Source: Desulfovibrio psychrotolerans (lineage in GTDB: Bacteria; Desulfobacterota; Desulfovibrionia; Desulfovibrionales; Desulfovibrionaceae). Taken from it: a stretch of DNA of 64,000 nucleotides. The stretch is from contig NZ_BLVP01000001.1 of NCBI RefSeq assembly GCF_013340305.1, positions 372,001 through 436,000 of the forward strand. The letters are read 5' to 3'. Below the pieces are notes generated by a model. It worked only from the letters and a program-made list of their open reading frames with translations, was not told the origin of the DNA and ran no database searches. Both the position numbers and the translations under genes were made by a program. This document shows positions 42,140 to 50,340 of this stretch, in pieces; position 1 is the stretch's first letter; the number at the start of each line of letters is the position of its first letter.

Positions 42140-43378
42140 CTACAGGGTGGCTACGCGTTCACGCGCCATCTGTGCCGGAGCGGAGTCGGGATATTCGTCC
42201 ACAAGCGTTTGCAGATAAAACCGGGCGTTGCTGTTGTCCCCCAGCTTCTCGTAGGAGAAACCCACCTTGAGCATGGCGGCAGCGGCCTTGTCGTGCTTGG
42301 GAAAACGGCGCACAACCTCCTTGAAGGTCAGCACCGCCTGCGCGTAGCGCTTTTCGTGATAGTAGGTCTCTCCCATCCAGTACAGGGCATTGGGCACAAG
42401 GGCATGGTTGGGAAAATCGCCGATAAAGGAATCCAGAACCCGCCGCCCTTTATCCACCTCGCCCGCACGCACCAGCGAAAGCCCTTCCTCATAGCGCCGT
42501 TCAGCACCGGAAAGCTCTCCCCGCAACGCGGGAATATCCATGGCAACCTGCTGCGGCTCAGGTTCTGCACGGGCTGCGGATGCCGCCTCTTCCACAGCCG
42601 TTGCCACAGCAGCCCCGGCGGACGCAGAAGCAGCGCCACCTTGGTCTGCCGGAGCACCGGAAGAAGCAGCCGATGCGGATGATGCTGCCTGCGGGGAATG
42701 GCCGGGTGCATCAGACGCCGCCTTGGCGGACGCTGCTACCTGTCCTGTTGCCTGACCAGATGTTTGGCCAGATGCCTGACCAGATGTTTGGCCAGATGCT
42801 TGGCCGGATGTTTGGCCAGATGCCTGTTCTGATGCCTGTTCTGATACCTGCCCAGTTCTCTTGTCGGTCACCGGGCCGCCCGCAGAAGCGGCAGTACCGG
42901 AACCGGAAGCCGCCATTGCCGTTACCCCCGCAGCGGAAGCCACTCCCGCAGATGTGCTCGCAGATGTGCTTGCAGGGGCAGGAGCAGCAACAGGAGCAGG
43001 CACCCGGCCCTCACCCGATGCGGATGATGCCGTGCTTACCGGCACCGGGGCCGGAAAATCCGCAGGACTGCCGCCCGCCGCCACATGCCGCGCACGCAAC
43101 GCCTCACGCGTAGCGGCGGTTTCCGCTGTCAGCTCAGCGGCACGTGTTCTTGTGTCGCCCAATTCCTGCTTCACAGTAACCAGCTCGCCCTCCAGCCTGC
43201 GTACAGACTCCAGCAACTCAGCTTCACGGGCTTTGCTCGCCTCCTGAAACTCCAGAAACCGCGCCTCGATATTCTGCAGCCGCCACTCATCACTGTGCGC
43301 CCTGTCCTGCGACACCTGACTGGGTGTGCACGCCGTGCACGCGACGAACAGCAGACAACACAATATCCTGTAACCCAT
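42140..43378 (-). CDS. cpoB: Tol-Pal system coordinator CpoB/YbgF-like lipoprotein
   Basis: A 412-residue protein. The N-terminus has a lipoprotein-type signal, LLFVACTACTP, with Cys14 or Cys17 as the lipid attachment site. A coiled coil (about 35-90) follows, then a 190-residue Ala/Ser/Thr/Gln linker that includes an 8-unit SGQT/SGQA repeat. The C-terminal TPR domain (ERRYEEGLSLVRAGEVDK, LVPNALYWMGETYYHEKRYA) is the YbgF/CpoB type that binds TolA and coordinates septal peptidoglycan synthesis. The linker is far longer than in enterobacteria. No tolQRAB or pal gene is seen in the window. The ATG at 43378 follows GGAGG by 5 bases and heads a six-gene run. Confidence 0.88.
   Translation of the reverse strand: MGYRILCCLLFVACTACTPSQVSQDRAHSDEWRLQNIEARFLEFQEASKAREAELLESVRRLEGELVTVKQELGDTRTRAAELTAETAATREALRARHVAAGGSPADFPAPVPVSTASSASGEGRVPAPVAAPAPASTSASTSAGVASAAGVTAMAASGSGTAASAGGPVTDKRTGQVSEQASEQASGQTSGQASGQTSGQASGQTSGQATGQVAASAKAASDAPGHSPQAASSASAASSGAPADQGGAASASAGAAVATAVEEAASAARAEPEPQQVAMDIPALRGELSGAERRYEEGLSLVRAGEVDKGRRVLDSFIGDFPNHALVPNALYWMGETYYHEKRYAQAVLTFKEVVRRFPKHDKAAAAMLKVGFSYEKLGDNSNARFYLQTLVDEYPDSAPAQMARERVATL
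42759..42854. repeat. Eight tandem 12-bp units inside cpoB
   Basis: Units such as GATGTTTGGCCA and GATGCCTGTTCT are repeated eight times with few mismatches. On the coding strand they give a tetrapeptide array of SGQT, SGQA and SEQA type in the linker between coiled coil and TPR. The multiple-of-three unit keeps the frame, so copy-number changes would only lengthen or shorten the linker. Confidence 0.9.
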
Positions 43379-43802
43379 AACGCCTCCGGCTTGGTTTCCG
43401 CACACGGCATCCTCACAAATGCGGCAAACGGTGAGAACAGCGGCAAAAGATAAACGCATGCCCGTGCGCCGGGATAAGAACACTCCCTAATCCGTTGCCT
43501 CCCTAGCAATAGGCGAGCCGTCGAGTTTTTTCAAGAAACAATGCGCGTTAATCCCCCCTCAGACCCCGTTGCCATCCCACACGGGCCTTGCCACCCACGG
43601 CAAATTGAGGCACAAGACCGTTGCCGGTCCGGGCACTCTGCGCCAGCGTAAACGCCTTTTCCCCCGCGTTGCACACGGAATAGGGGCACAAGCGCAGCAC
43701 AGGAACTGTTCCGGGCACCCGCAGCAAAACAGCGCGGAAGCCCGCTCATTCCGCCGCAACCCGCACCGCCATTGCCCAACCGCAAGACAAGGAGCACACC
43801 GC
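43379..43802. other. Intergenic region between divergent genes
   Basis: About 420 bases between cpoB (minus) and the membrane protein (plus). No frame here has a recognisable motif or a plausible ribosome-binding site, and no RNA gene was recognised. It should hold two promoters, but I see no pair good enough to place. Confidence 0.45.
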
Positions 43803-44756
43803 ATGACTCCAATGCATATGATAGCCCAGTTCGCCGCCACCGGCCTCATGGCCGGCCTCATGCTCACCATCCTTCTGGCGGCAGTGGCAAGTCCGCTCAT
43901 CGCTGTGGTCAGCCAGCGCCTTGCCGTCCGGCGCAGCAAGGTCTTCTACGACAAATGCGCACGGCAGATAGCCACCATGGGCACCATGGTCGGCGGCGTC
44001 CTGTTCGCCTCCGCAGCAGCGGGCACCGCACACCTCGCCATACAGCACCCGGACCTGTTTGAAGGTCCCTTCCGCCTGCCCGTATTCATATGCGTGGGCG
44101 CACTGGCGCTGGGCATGGTGCTCAGCACCGCCTACACCCTTTCGTGGACTCCCCTGCGCGGCAACAAGTCCCTGCACTCCCTGCTGGGCGGCTTTGCCTC
44201 CGTTGCCATGCTCGCCGCACTGTTCCTGTTCCTCGGCCTTGCCGCCGCCATGCTCAAACCCGGCCACCACGTTGCCCCGCAGGCCACCACGGCGGAACTG
44301 CTCCTCGCCGTGTACACCGCAATCCCCGATGCCAGATTCTGGTTCTTCCTCGCCCAGTGCGTAGTTGGCGGCCTTGGGGCTGCGGGCATGTTCGCTCAGG
44401 CCTACCTGCTCATGCGCCGCAATCAGGACGACTTCGGACGCGACTATTACAAGTTCGCCCTGCCCTACTGCGTACGCTGGAGCATCGCCCCCCTGCTCCT
44501 CCAGCTCATTCCCGCTTCGTGGCTGGCCTTCCTGCTTCTGCGCCCCCACGCGGCCGCCACTCCTCTGGCAGACCCGGCCATATGGCTGTGGGGTGCCGCC
44601 GCAGTGCTGCCCATCACCGCCTCACTGCTCTGGCTGCGGGTCATGTGCAGCGAAACACCCCTGCGCCACAAGGCTTCCATCGTGCTCGCCATCCCGCTCG
44701 TACTGGTGGCTGCCGCGGCACAGGCCACCGCCATGCTGCACCACATGGCGCGATAG
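43803..44756 (+). CDS. Polytopic membrane protein paired with the Fe-S gene, unknown function
   Basis: A 317-residue protein with about eight hydrophobic helices (roughly 8-30, 52-76, 90-112, 128-150, 170-195, 220-245, 258-280 and 292-314). It carries conserved-looking polar loops, SQRLAVRRSKVFYDKCARQ and LLMRRNQDDFGRDYYKFA. Histidines lie in or near helices (HLAIQHPDL, KPGHHVAP), so heme ligation is conceivable, as in a quinone-reactive subunit, but this is speculation. The ATG at 43803 follows AAGGAG by 8 bases. The Fe-S protein gene begins 10 bases after its stop, so the two products probably form one membrane-bound electron-transfer unit. I do not recognise the family. Confidence 0.7.
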   Translation: MTPMHMIAQFAATGLMAGLMLTILLAAVASPLIAVVSQRLAVRRSKVFYDKCARQIATMGTMVGGVLFASAAAGTAHLAIQHPDLFEGPFRLPVFICVGALALGMVLSTAYTLSWTPLRGNKSLHSLLGGFASVAMLAALFLFLGLAAAMLKPGHHVAPQATTAELLLAVYTAIPDARFWFFLAQCVVGGLGAAGMFAQAYLLMRRNQDDFGRDYYKFALPYCVRWSIAPLLLQLIPASWLAFLLLRPHAAATPLADPAIWLWGAAAVLPITASLLWLRVMCSETPLRHKASIVLAIPLVLVAAAAQATAMLHHMAR

Positions 44757-44766
44757 AACACACGCC

Positions 44767-46119
44767 ATGGGCCACATCGTCGGCAAAGATATCTACCGCA
44801 AGCTCGGAGAAAAGATAGACAACACTTCCGTGCGCACCCCGTGGAACGATGCGTTCCGCGACCTGCTCGTTGCCCTGTACACCCCCGCAGAGGCCGATCT
44901 CGTCCTCCGCATGCCCTACCGCCCCTCTCCCCTCGCACGGGTCGCCGCCATAACCGGCATGGACGAAACCGCCCTGCGCCCCATGCTGGAAACCCTGTGC
45001 GGCAAGGGCCTTGTCTGCGACATCTGGGAAGGCAACGAATACCTCTACATGATCAGCCCCTTTGTCATCGGCTTTTTTGAATTCAGCATGATGCGCACCG
45101 GGGGCAGACTGGCAAGCGCCCAGTGGGCGGAACTGTTCCAGCGCTATATGTTCGGCGACACCGCCTTTCTGGACGCCAACTTCGGCGATGCCCAGCAGGT
45201 ATCCGTCATGCGCGCCCTGCCGCACGAGCAGGCCATCCCTCAGGCCGACCACACAGAAATTCTGGATTACGAAAAAGCCTCCGCCCTCATCGAACAGAAC
45301 ACACGTTTCGCGGTGGGCCTCTGTTCATGCAGGCACGAAAAGCACCACCTCGGCACCCGTGGCTGCGATGTGCCCGATGTGCCTATGGAAACCTGCACCT
45401 CCATGGGACCAGCGGCAGACTTCCTCATCCGCAACAACTTTGCCCGCCCCATAGACCGCGCCGAGATGCTCGATATCCTCCACCGCTCCCGCGACATGGG
45501 CTTCGTGCTCTCCACCGACAACGTCCGTCAGGGGGCAGGATTCATCTGCCACTGCTGCGGCTGCTGCTGCAACCTGCTCCACGGCATCCGCACCACGGGA
45601 TACGCGGGCATACTGGTTTCCTCAGGCTACATCGCCCACTGTGCGGCAGAGACCTGCAACGGTTGCGGACTGTGCGCCAAAGCCTGCCCCATCAATGCCA
45701 TCCGCCTTGAAGACATGCCCCGTCCTGTACACGTCAGCCCGGACTCTGCTCCCGCCGGCCCGGATTCTCCGCAGCGCGGAACCTCCCCCCGCAGGCAGCG
45801 TAGAGCCGTGGTAGACACCTCCCTCTGTCTCGGCTGCGGCGTCTGCGCCCTCAAATGCCCGCAGCAGAGCCTCCACCTGAAAAAACGCGCCCAACGCGTC
45901 TTCCATCCGGAAGACTCCTTTGAGCGCGTCATCCTGCAATGTCTGGAACGCGGCACCTTCCAGAACCTCATCTTCGATAACCCGAACAGCCGCACACAAG
46001 CCTTCATGCGCGGCCTCGTCGGCGGCTTTCTCCGCCTCTCCCCGGTTAAAAAGGCCCTCATGGGCGATGCTCTGCGCTCACGCTTCCTGCAGGCCATCCG
46101 CAGCGCAACAGGTTCATAA
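44767..46119 (+). CDS. Multi-cluster Fe-S protein with N-terminal winged-helix-like region
   Basis: A 450-residue protein. Residues 1-110 resemble a winged helix (RVAAITGMDETALRPMLETL), with a hydrophobic segment YLYMISPFVIGFFEF. Three cysteine-rich blocks follow: GLCSCRHEKHHLGTRGCDV with ETC a few residues on (about 185-215); ICHCCGCCCNLLHGI (about 260-275), an exceptional run of six cysteines in eight residues; and a 2[4Fe-4S] ferredoxin module (CNGCGLCAKACPINAI and CLGCGVCALKCPQQSL, about 298-370). It could accept electrons from a soluble donor and pass them to the membrane partner encoded upstream. Similar Cys-rich proteins occur in strict anaerobes without known function. The downstream gene is on the opposite strand. 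Confidence 0.8.
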   Translation: MGHIVGKDIYRKLGEKIDNTSVRTPWNDAFRDLLVALYTPAEADLVLRMPYRPSPLARVAAITGMDETALRPMLETLCGKGLVCDIWEGNEYLYMISPFVIGFFEFSMMRTGGRLASAQWAELFQRYMFGDTAFLDANFGDAQQVSVMRALPHEQAIPQADHTEILDYEKASALIEQNTRFAVGLCSCRHEKHHLGTRGCDVPDVPMETCTSMGPAADFLIRNNFARPIDRAEMLDILHRSRDMGFVLSTDNVRQGAGFICHCCGCCCNLLHGIRTTGYAGILVSSGYIAHCAAETCNGCGLCAKACPINAIRLEDMPRPVHVSPDSAPAGPDSPQRGTSPRRQRRAVVDTSLCLGCGVCALKCPQQSLHLKKRAQRVFHPEDSFERVILQCLERGTFQNLIFDNPNSRTQAFMRGLVGGFLRLSPVKKALMGDALRSRFLQAIRSATGS

Positions 46120-46152
46120 AGGCCTATGTCGGGTGTGGGGGGGGTAAGGCAC

Positions 46153-46185
46153 AAAAAAGGCCCGTAAAGGCGAAAGCCTTACGGG
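46153..46185 (-). terminator. Intrinsic terminator of the GAPDH gene
   Basis: On the minus strand CCCGTAAGGC (46185-46176) pairs with GCCTTTACGGG (46171-46161, one bulged A) around a TTTC loop and runs into CCTTTTTTG. It lies 61 bases past the gap stop. Confidence 0.8.
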
Positions 46186-46246
46186 ATTATCCGCCCTTCG
46201 CAGGCGCATAGCAAAAGGGAGTGCGGGACAGATGCGTGCCGCGCCG

Positions 46247-47233
46247 CTACCCCAGCCGGGCCACCATGCGCAGCAGCCTCACAAGCTGGTTGGAAAAACT
46301 GGCCTCGTTGTCATACCACGCCACAAGCCGCAGCATGGTGCCGTCCGTCACCGTGGTGAGCGTCCCGTCCACCACGCTGCCCCATGTGCAGCCCTTGTAA
46401 TCCACCGAAACCAGCGGCTCCTCCGTGTACCCCATATGCTCGTCCGCGTGTGACCGCAGCAGGGTGTTCACCTCTTCCGCGCAGGTCTCCCGCTCCAGCT
46501 CACACACAAGGTCTATAAGCGAAACACTGGCTGTGGGCACCCGGAAGGCAATCCCCTGCAACCTGCCCGCAAGCTCGGGAAGAACGCTTGCCACCGTGCA
46601 GGTGGCCCCCGTGGGCGTGGGCAGCATGTTCATGCCGCAGGCACGCGCGCGGCGCAGGTCGTCATGGCTGCCGTCCAGCAGCCGCTGCCGCATGGTATAG
46701 GGATGAATGGTGGTCATGTATCCGCTGCGGATGCCGAACGCCCGCTGAATATGCTGCACGGGCAGGGCAAGGCAGTTCGTGGTGCACGAGGCGCATGAAA
46801 GCACACGTTGCTCCGCAGCAAGCGTATGCCCGTTCACGCCGGGAATAATGGTGGCGTCCGCATCCGGCGCAGGACACGCCACAACCACCCTGCGGGCCCC
46901 GGCCTGCATATGCTTCCGGCAGCTTTCCCTGTCGGCAAAGGGTCCGGCCGCCTCCACAAGAATGTCGCACCCGCTCCAGTCCCACTGCTCAGGCTTCGCG
47001 CTGCCGTAGCGCACGGGCCGCCCGCCCAGCATAAACCCCTGTTCCGTTCCCGGCAAAGGCCGCACGTCACAAAAACGCCCGTGCACGGAATCATATTCCA
47101 GCAGGTGCATGGCTTCCTGCAGGCTCATGAGATCATTCACCGCCGTCACGTGCAGGTGCGGATCATCCTTGAGCAAACGGGCAAGATAACGGCCAATGCG
47201 GCCGAATCCGTTAATGGCAATGGTTGCGGGCAA
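46247..47233 (-). CDS. gap: Glyceraldehyde-3-phosphate dehydrogenase
   Basis: A 328-residue NAD-binding glycolytic/gluconeogenic enzyme. ATIAINGFGRIGRYLARLL forms the Rossmann start. SCASCTTNCLAL contains the nucleophilic Cys and IHPYTMRQRLLDGSH the catalytic His. The ending, WYDNEASFSNQLVRLL, is typical. The His loop reads THPYT-like (TTIHPYT) instead of the common TVHSYT, and a few positions are looser than in housekeeping GAPDH, so a paralogous or erythrose-4-phosphate-like role is possible. With phosphofructokinase in the same window it points to sugar-phosphate metabolism. A small unknown gene lies 42 bases upstream. Confidence 0.9.
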   Translation of the reverse strand: MPATIAINGFGRIGRYLARLLKDDPHLHVTAVNDLMSLQEAMHLLEYDSVHGRFCDVRPLPGTEQGFMLGGRPVRYGSAKPEQWDWSGCDILVEAAGPFADRESCRKHMQAGARRVVVACPAPDADATIIPGVNGHTLAAEQRVLSCASCTTNCLALPVQHIQRAFGIRSGYMTTIHPYTMRQRLLDGSHDDLRRARACGMNMLPTPTGATCTVASVLPELAGRLQGIAFRVPTASVSLIDLVCELERETCAEEVNTLLRSHADEHMGYTEEPLVSVDYKGCTWGSVVDGTLTTVTDGTMLRLVAWYDNEASFSNQLVRLLRMVARLG

Positions 47234-47275
47234 GGGAAAAGGCTCCTCGGGGTGGAGTGCGGAACGGGCAGGCCA

Positions 47276-47653
47276 TCAGGCCTCCCAGATTTCCACACTG
47301 TCCTGCGGAATATCAAGATCTTCGATGAAGGCGCTGGCAAAGCCTTCCTCACCTTCGGGCACAATGACCACAAACTGCGCTTCGGCCTCATCACCAAACT
47401 CCGCAAAGGCCTTTATCCGGTCCGCCACTTCCTGCTCCGCAAAAAATTCCTTGGTTATCACCTCAAAAATAAAGGTAATCCCCTTTTTGTTGCGCGCGGT
47501 AATGTCGGGAACATGCCCGTTCACAGGCTCCGGGGCCGGAAAATCCTCATACCCTTCCACCTTCAGGTCTTTGTAGCCAGATTCCATCAACGCCTCGATG
47601 ACGGCATCAGCCAGATCATCCCGAAGATCCAGAATTTCATCATCTATGGACAT
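47276..47653 (-). CDS. Acidic protein, possible PD-(D/E)XK-fold
   Basis: A 125-residue acidic protein starting MSIDDEILDLRDDLADAV. The middle segment VPDITARNKKGITFIFEV followed by ITKE has the spacing of a PD-(D/E)XK nuclease core (PD, about 13 residues, E-x-x). The downstream part is a beta-alpha unit (EAQFVVIVPEGEE). A restriction-like fold without a proven activity is the best structural guess; the classical Lys is replaced by Thr (EVIT). It is co-oriented with, and 42 bases ahead of, gap, so they may be co-transcribed. I do not know a function. Confidence 0.65.
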   Translation of the reverse strand: MSIDDEILDLRDDLADAVIEALMESGYKDLKVEGYEDFPAPEPVNGHVPDITARNKKGITFIFEVITKEFFAEQEVADRIKAFAEFGDEAEAQFVVIVPEGEEGFASAFIEDLDIPQDSVEIWEA

Positions 47654-47878
47654 GGTTTCCTCTCAGATGGTGGTATCGTCCCGTTCAGACGGCAAACCCG
47701 TATATGCGGCGGAACACCTCCGCGCGCACACTTCAGCCATCACCCGGCAAGACGGCATACCGTTACGCCGCTGCCGGACGAACGGCGCATACCATACGGA
47801 TACCCCGCCCGCGTGACAACCCCGAGTCCGAAAGAGCTTCTAGTCCCGCAAACAGCAACCGTCAAGCCCGCGTCCGCG

Positions 47879-48508
47879 TCAAACCGCCATGGCGCGCCGC
47901 AGCCGTGCCACCATATCCCCTATGTCTTCCGCCCCCACAATCTCGGAAACCAGCGCACAGCACCGTGCCCCCCGGCGCACCACCTCGCCCGCGTTGTGCA
48001 GCTTTATGCCGCCTATGGCCACATGGGGAATATCGTGATTCTGCACCACGTAGTCCAGATACTCCAATCCCACGGGCGCACACACATCCTTCTTGGTTTT
48101 GGTGGCGAATATGGGCCCCACGCCTATGTAGTCCGCCCCCCGCGCTATGGCATCCCTGCATTGCTCCGGGGAATGGGTGGAAAGCCCGATAATCCTGTCC
48201 GGACCCACCAGCTGCCGCACAGCCTCCACAGGCAGGTCCTCCTGCCCCACATGCACACCGTCCGCATCCACCAGCAGGGCAATGTCCACATGGTCATTCA
48301 CAATAAAGGTGCAGCCCGCCTCGCGGGTCATGCGGCGCAGCTGCAGGCATTCGTCCAGCATCACGCCCGCCTTGCGCTCCTTTTCCCGGTACTGCAGCAC
48401 CCGTATGCCTGCGCGGAGCATGGCATCCGCCACCTCTATCACCGACCTCCCGCGCGAAAGCCCCGCATCGGTCAGCGCATAAATATCCGTATCCAGTACC
48501 CGCTTCAT
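47879..48508 (-). CDS. thiE: Thiamine-phosphate synthase
   Basis: A 209-residue TIM-barrel enzyme that joins hydroxymethylpyrimidine pyrophosphate and the thiazole phosphate. Visible family motifs: YALTDAGLSRGRS, VLQYREKERK, FIVNDHVDIALLVDADGVHV, IIGLSTHSPEQC, GADYIGVGPIFATKTKKD and HVAIGGI. The ATG at 48508 has GGGAGGG 5 bases upstream and overlaps the thiF stop by four bases (ATGA). It is the last gene of the thiS-G-H-F-E operon controlled by the tandem TPP riboswitches; thiC and thiD are not in this window. Confidence 0.94.
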   Translation of the reverse strand: MKRVLDTDIYALTDAGLSRGRSVIEVADAMLRAGIRVLQYREKERKAGVMLDECLQLRRMTREAGCTFIVNDHVDIALLVDADGVHVGQEDLPVEAVRQLVGPDRIIGLSTHSPEQCRDAIARGADYIGVGPIFATKTKKDVCAPVGLEYLDYVVQNHDIPHVAIGGIKLHNAGEVVRRGARCCALVSEIVGAEDIGDMVARLRRAMAV

Positions 48509-49173
48509 GGCTCCCTCCCTGTGGATTCCGTCATGCACGCACCGCCGTCCGCAACGCAGGTGCCGAGCAGATGCGCCAACACCGCGTCCGCCTGCATGGC
48601 TGCCGCCATCATCACACGCGGCGCCATGGGCGGCATCGTGGCTATGTCACTGGAAAAATCTCCCACAAACACCGCCACGTCCCGCACTGCGCGCCGCCGC
48701 ATGTCGGCACCGCCCCAGCCCGCCATACCGGAAGCGGAAACAAAAAACGCCCCGCGGCCCAAAAAAGCCTCCGCCATCATCTTCTTGCCGTCCACGCCGT
48801 CCAGTGCCTCCACCACCACACCGCACCCCGCAAAAACCCCGCAAACGCAGGCAGGTGTCAGCTCTATCCGGTGCATGGTCACACACACGGCGGGATTAAT
48901 CGCCAGAAGATTGTCCCGCAGAGCCGCCACCTTGGCGCGCCCGGCCTGATCGGGAAAATAGAACTGCCGGTTCAGGTTGGAGCCGTCCACGCAGTCATGG
49001 TCTGCAATGACAAACTGTCGCACACCGCAGCGCGCCAGCAGCATGGCGCAGTTGGACCCAAGCCCTCCCGCACCGGCAATGCCCACCCGCGCTGTCGCCA
49101 GAATCTCCACCTGTTCCGGCGTAAGATACCGGCGTAACCCGCTGTCGAACAGCGTCTCGGTCCCGTTTTCCAT
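48505..49173 (-). CDS. thiF: ThiF-family adenylyltransferase for ThiS
   Basis: A 222-residue E1-like enzyme that adenylates the C-terminal Gly-Gly of ThiS so that sulfur can be attached. It shows ARVGIAGAGGLGSNCAMLLA (ATP loop), DHDCVDGSNLNRQFYF and the Arg finger. It lacks the C-terminal CxxC pairs that bind zinc in E. coli ThiF, so it belongs to the short ThiF branch found in thiH-containing anaerobes. The ATG at 49173 has GGAAGGGG upstream, although GTGATGG gives an alternative GTG one codon before. The gene lies between thiH and thiE. Confidence 0.9.
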   Translation of the reverse strand: MENGTETLFDSGLRRYLTPEQVEILATARVGIAGAGGLGSNCAMLLARCGVRQFVIADHDCVDGSNLNRQFYFPDQAGRAKVAALRDNLLAINPAVCVTMHRIELTPACVCGVFAGCGVVVEALDGVDGKKMMAEAFLGRGAFFVSASGMAGWGGADMRRRAVRDVAVFVGDFSSDIATMPPMAPRVMMAAAMQADAVLAHLLGTCVADGGACMTESTGREP

Positions 49174-49212
49174 CACCCCTTCCCTATGTGTTCCGTCACG
49201 CATACGCCCCGG

Positions 49213-50340
49213 CTACACCGCCACGGCGCAAACGCCGTCCAAAGGCTCCCAGTCCTTGAAGACCGGCTGATACCCCCGCCGCCGTATGGCATCGCACACC
49301 TCTTCCACGCTCCGGGGATCGGAAATCTCAAACTGCCCCACACTCTCCGTTTCACCGGCATGTCCGCCCACGGCGGTGCTCACTCCCGCAGACATGCGGG
49401 TCACGCCAAGGGGAATAAGATGGTCGCGCAACACGGCAGGCTCACGGGTAGAAATTGTTATGCCGCAGCGCGGCAGAAAAATGCGCAGGGCAAGCAGTAT
49501 CTGCACCAGTTCCCTGTCTCCCACCAGTGAGGCAGGCTGGAACGCTCCGGCATGGGGCCGCATGCGCGGCAGCGAAACCGCCACATCTGTCTGCGGATAC
49601 TTCTTTTGCAGATACCGGGCATGCATACCCGTAAAAAAGGCATCGCGCCGCCAGTCATCCAGTCCCAGAAGCGCCCCCACGTTCACCAAGCGCATCCCCG
49701 CGCGGCATCCGCGCTCCGGCGCATCCAGCCTGAAGGTGTAGTCACGCTTGGGGCCGGCGGGATGCAACGCCGCATACAGGCTGCGGTTGTATGTCTCCTG
49801 AAACAGCGTCAGCGAATCCACACCGCACCGCAAAAGATGCGCATACTCCTCCTCCCGCATGGCAAAGACCTCCACGCCGAGCGAAGGAAAAAAGTCGCGC
49901 AATGTCCGGGCAGCCTGCCCGATATACTCTGCGGAAGCCCTGCGCGGCGCATCCCCCGTAAGCAGCAGAAGCTGCTTCAACCCGGAAGCCGCAATGGCTT
50001 CCCCTTCACGGAGAATTCCTTCCTCGTCCAGCATGGTCCGGGCAATATCGTTGCGGGCGTTGAATCCGCAATACACGCACTGGTTCGTGCAGTGGTTGGA
50101 AAGATACAACGGCGTGAACAACTGAATGGTCCGCCCGAAGTGCTGCACAGAAAGCGCATTCGCGCGCTGTGCCATGGCTTCCAGCAACCCTGCCGCAGCG
50201 GGAGAAAGCAGGGTCAGATACTCATCCGGGCCCAGCACGGGTTTTTCCAGTGCCCGGCGCACGTCCGCCTCGGTCACCGCCTGCGCCGCACCCGGAATAT
50301 CCGCCCCCTCATACCCCTGCACAACCCGCAGGAACGACAT
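49213..50340 (-). CDS. thiH: 2-iminoacetate synthase (radical SAM tyrosine lyase)
   Basis: A 375-residue radical SAM enzyme that cleaves tyrosine to dehydroglycine and p-cresol for thiazole formation, the oxygen-sensitive alternative to ThiO. The cluster motif CTNQCVYCGF (C84, C88, C91) is followed by LLLLTGDAPRRA, the SAM-binding GE-like site, and LETYNR-like LFQETYNRSLY. VSLPRMRPHAG and ISTREPAVLRDHLIPLGVT are typical of ThiH. The ATG at 50340 begins directly after the thiG stop. Its presence fits an anaerobe. Confidence 0.95.
   Translation of the reverse strand: MSFLRVVQGYEGADIPGAAQAVTEADVRRALEKPVLGPDEYLTLLSPAAAGLLEAMAQRANALSVQHFGRTIQLFTPLYLSNHCTNQCVYCGFNARNDIARTMLDEEGILREGEAIAASGLKQLLLLTGDAPRRASAEYIGQAARTLRDFFPSLGVEVFAMREEEYAHLLRCGVDSLTLFQETYNRSLYAALHPAGPKRDYTFRLDAPERGCRAGMRLVNVGALLGLDDWRRDAFFTGMHARYLQKKYPQTDVAVSLPRMRPHAGAFQPASLVGDRELVQILLALRIFLPRCGITISTREPAVLRDHLIPLGVTRMSAGVSTAVGGHAGETESVGQFEISDPRSVEEVCDAIRRRGYQPVFKDWEPLDGVCAVAV

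Noticed and set aside
42700-42860. CRISPR-like array
   Set aside because: The repeats are 12 bases with no spacers and lie in frame within cpoB; no CRISPR array was seen anywhere.
43559-43939. Small minus-strand gene in the cpoB/membrane-protein gap
   Set aside because: It would overlap the true membrane-protein start, has unlikely composition and no ribosome-binding site.
44365-46119. A longer start for the Fe-S protein inside the membrane-protein gene
   Set aside because: The extra 134 residues are an out-of-frame shadow of the membrane protein; the ATG at 44767 is adjacent to its stop.
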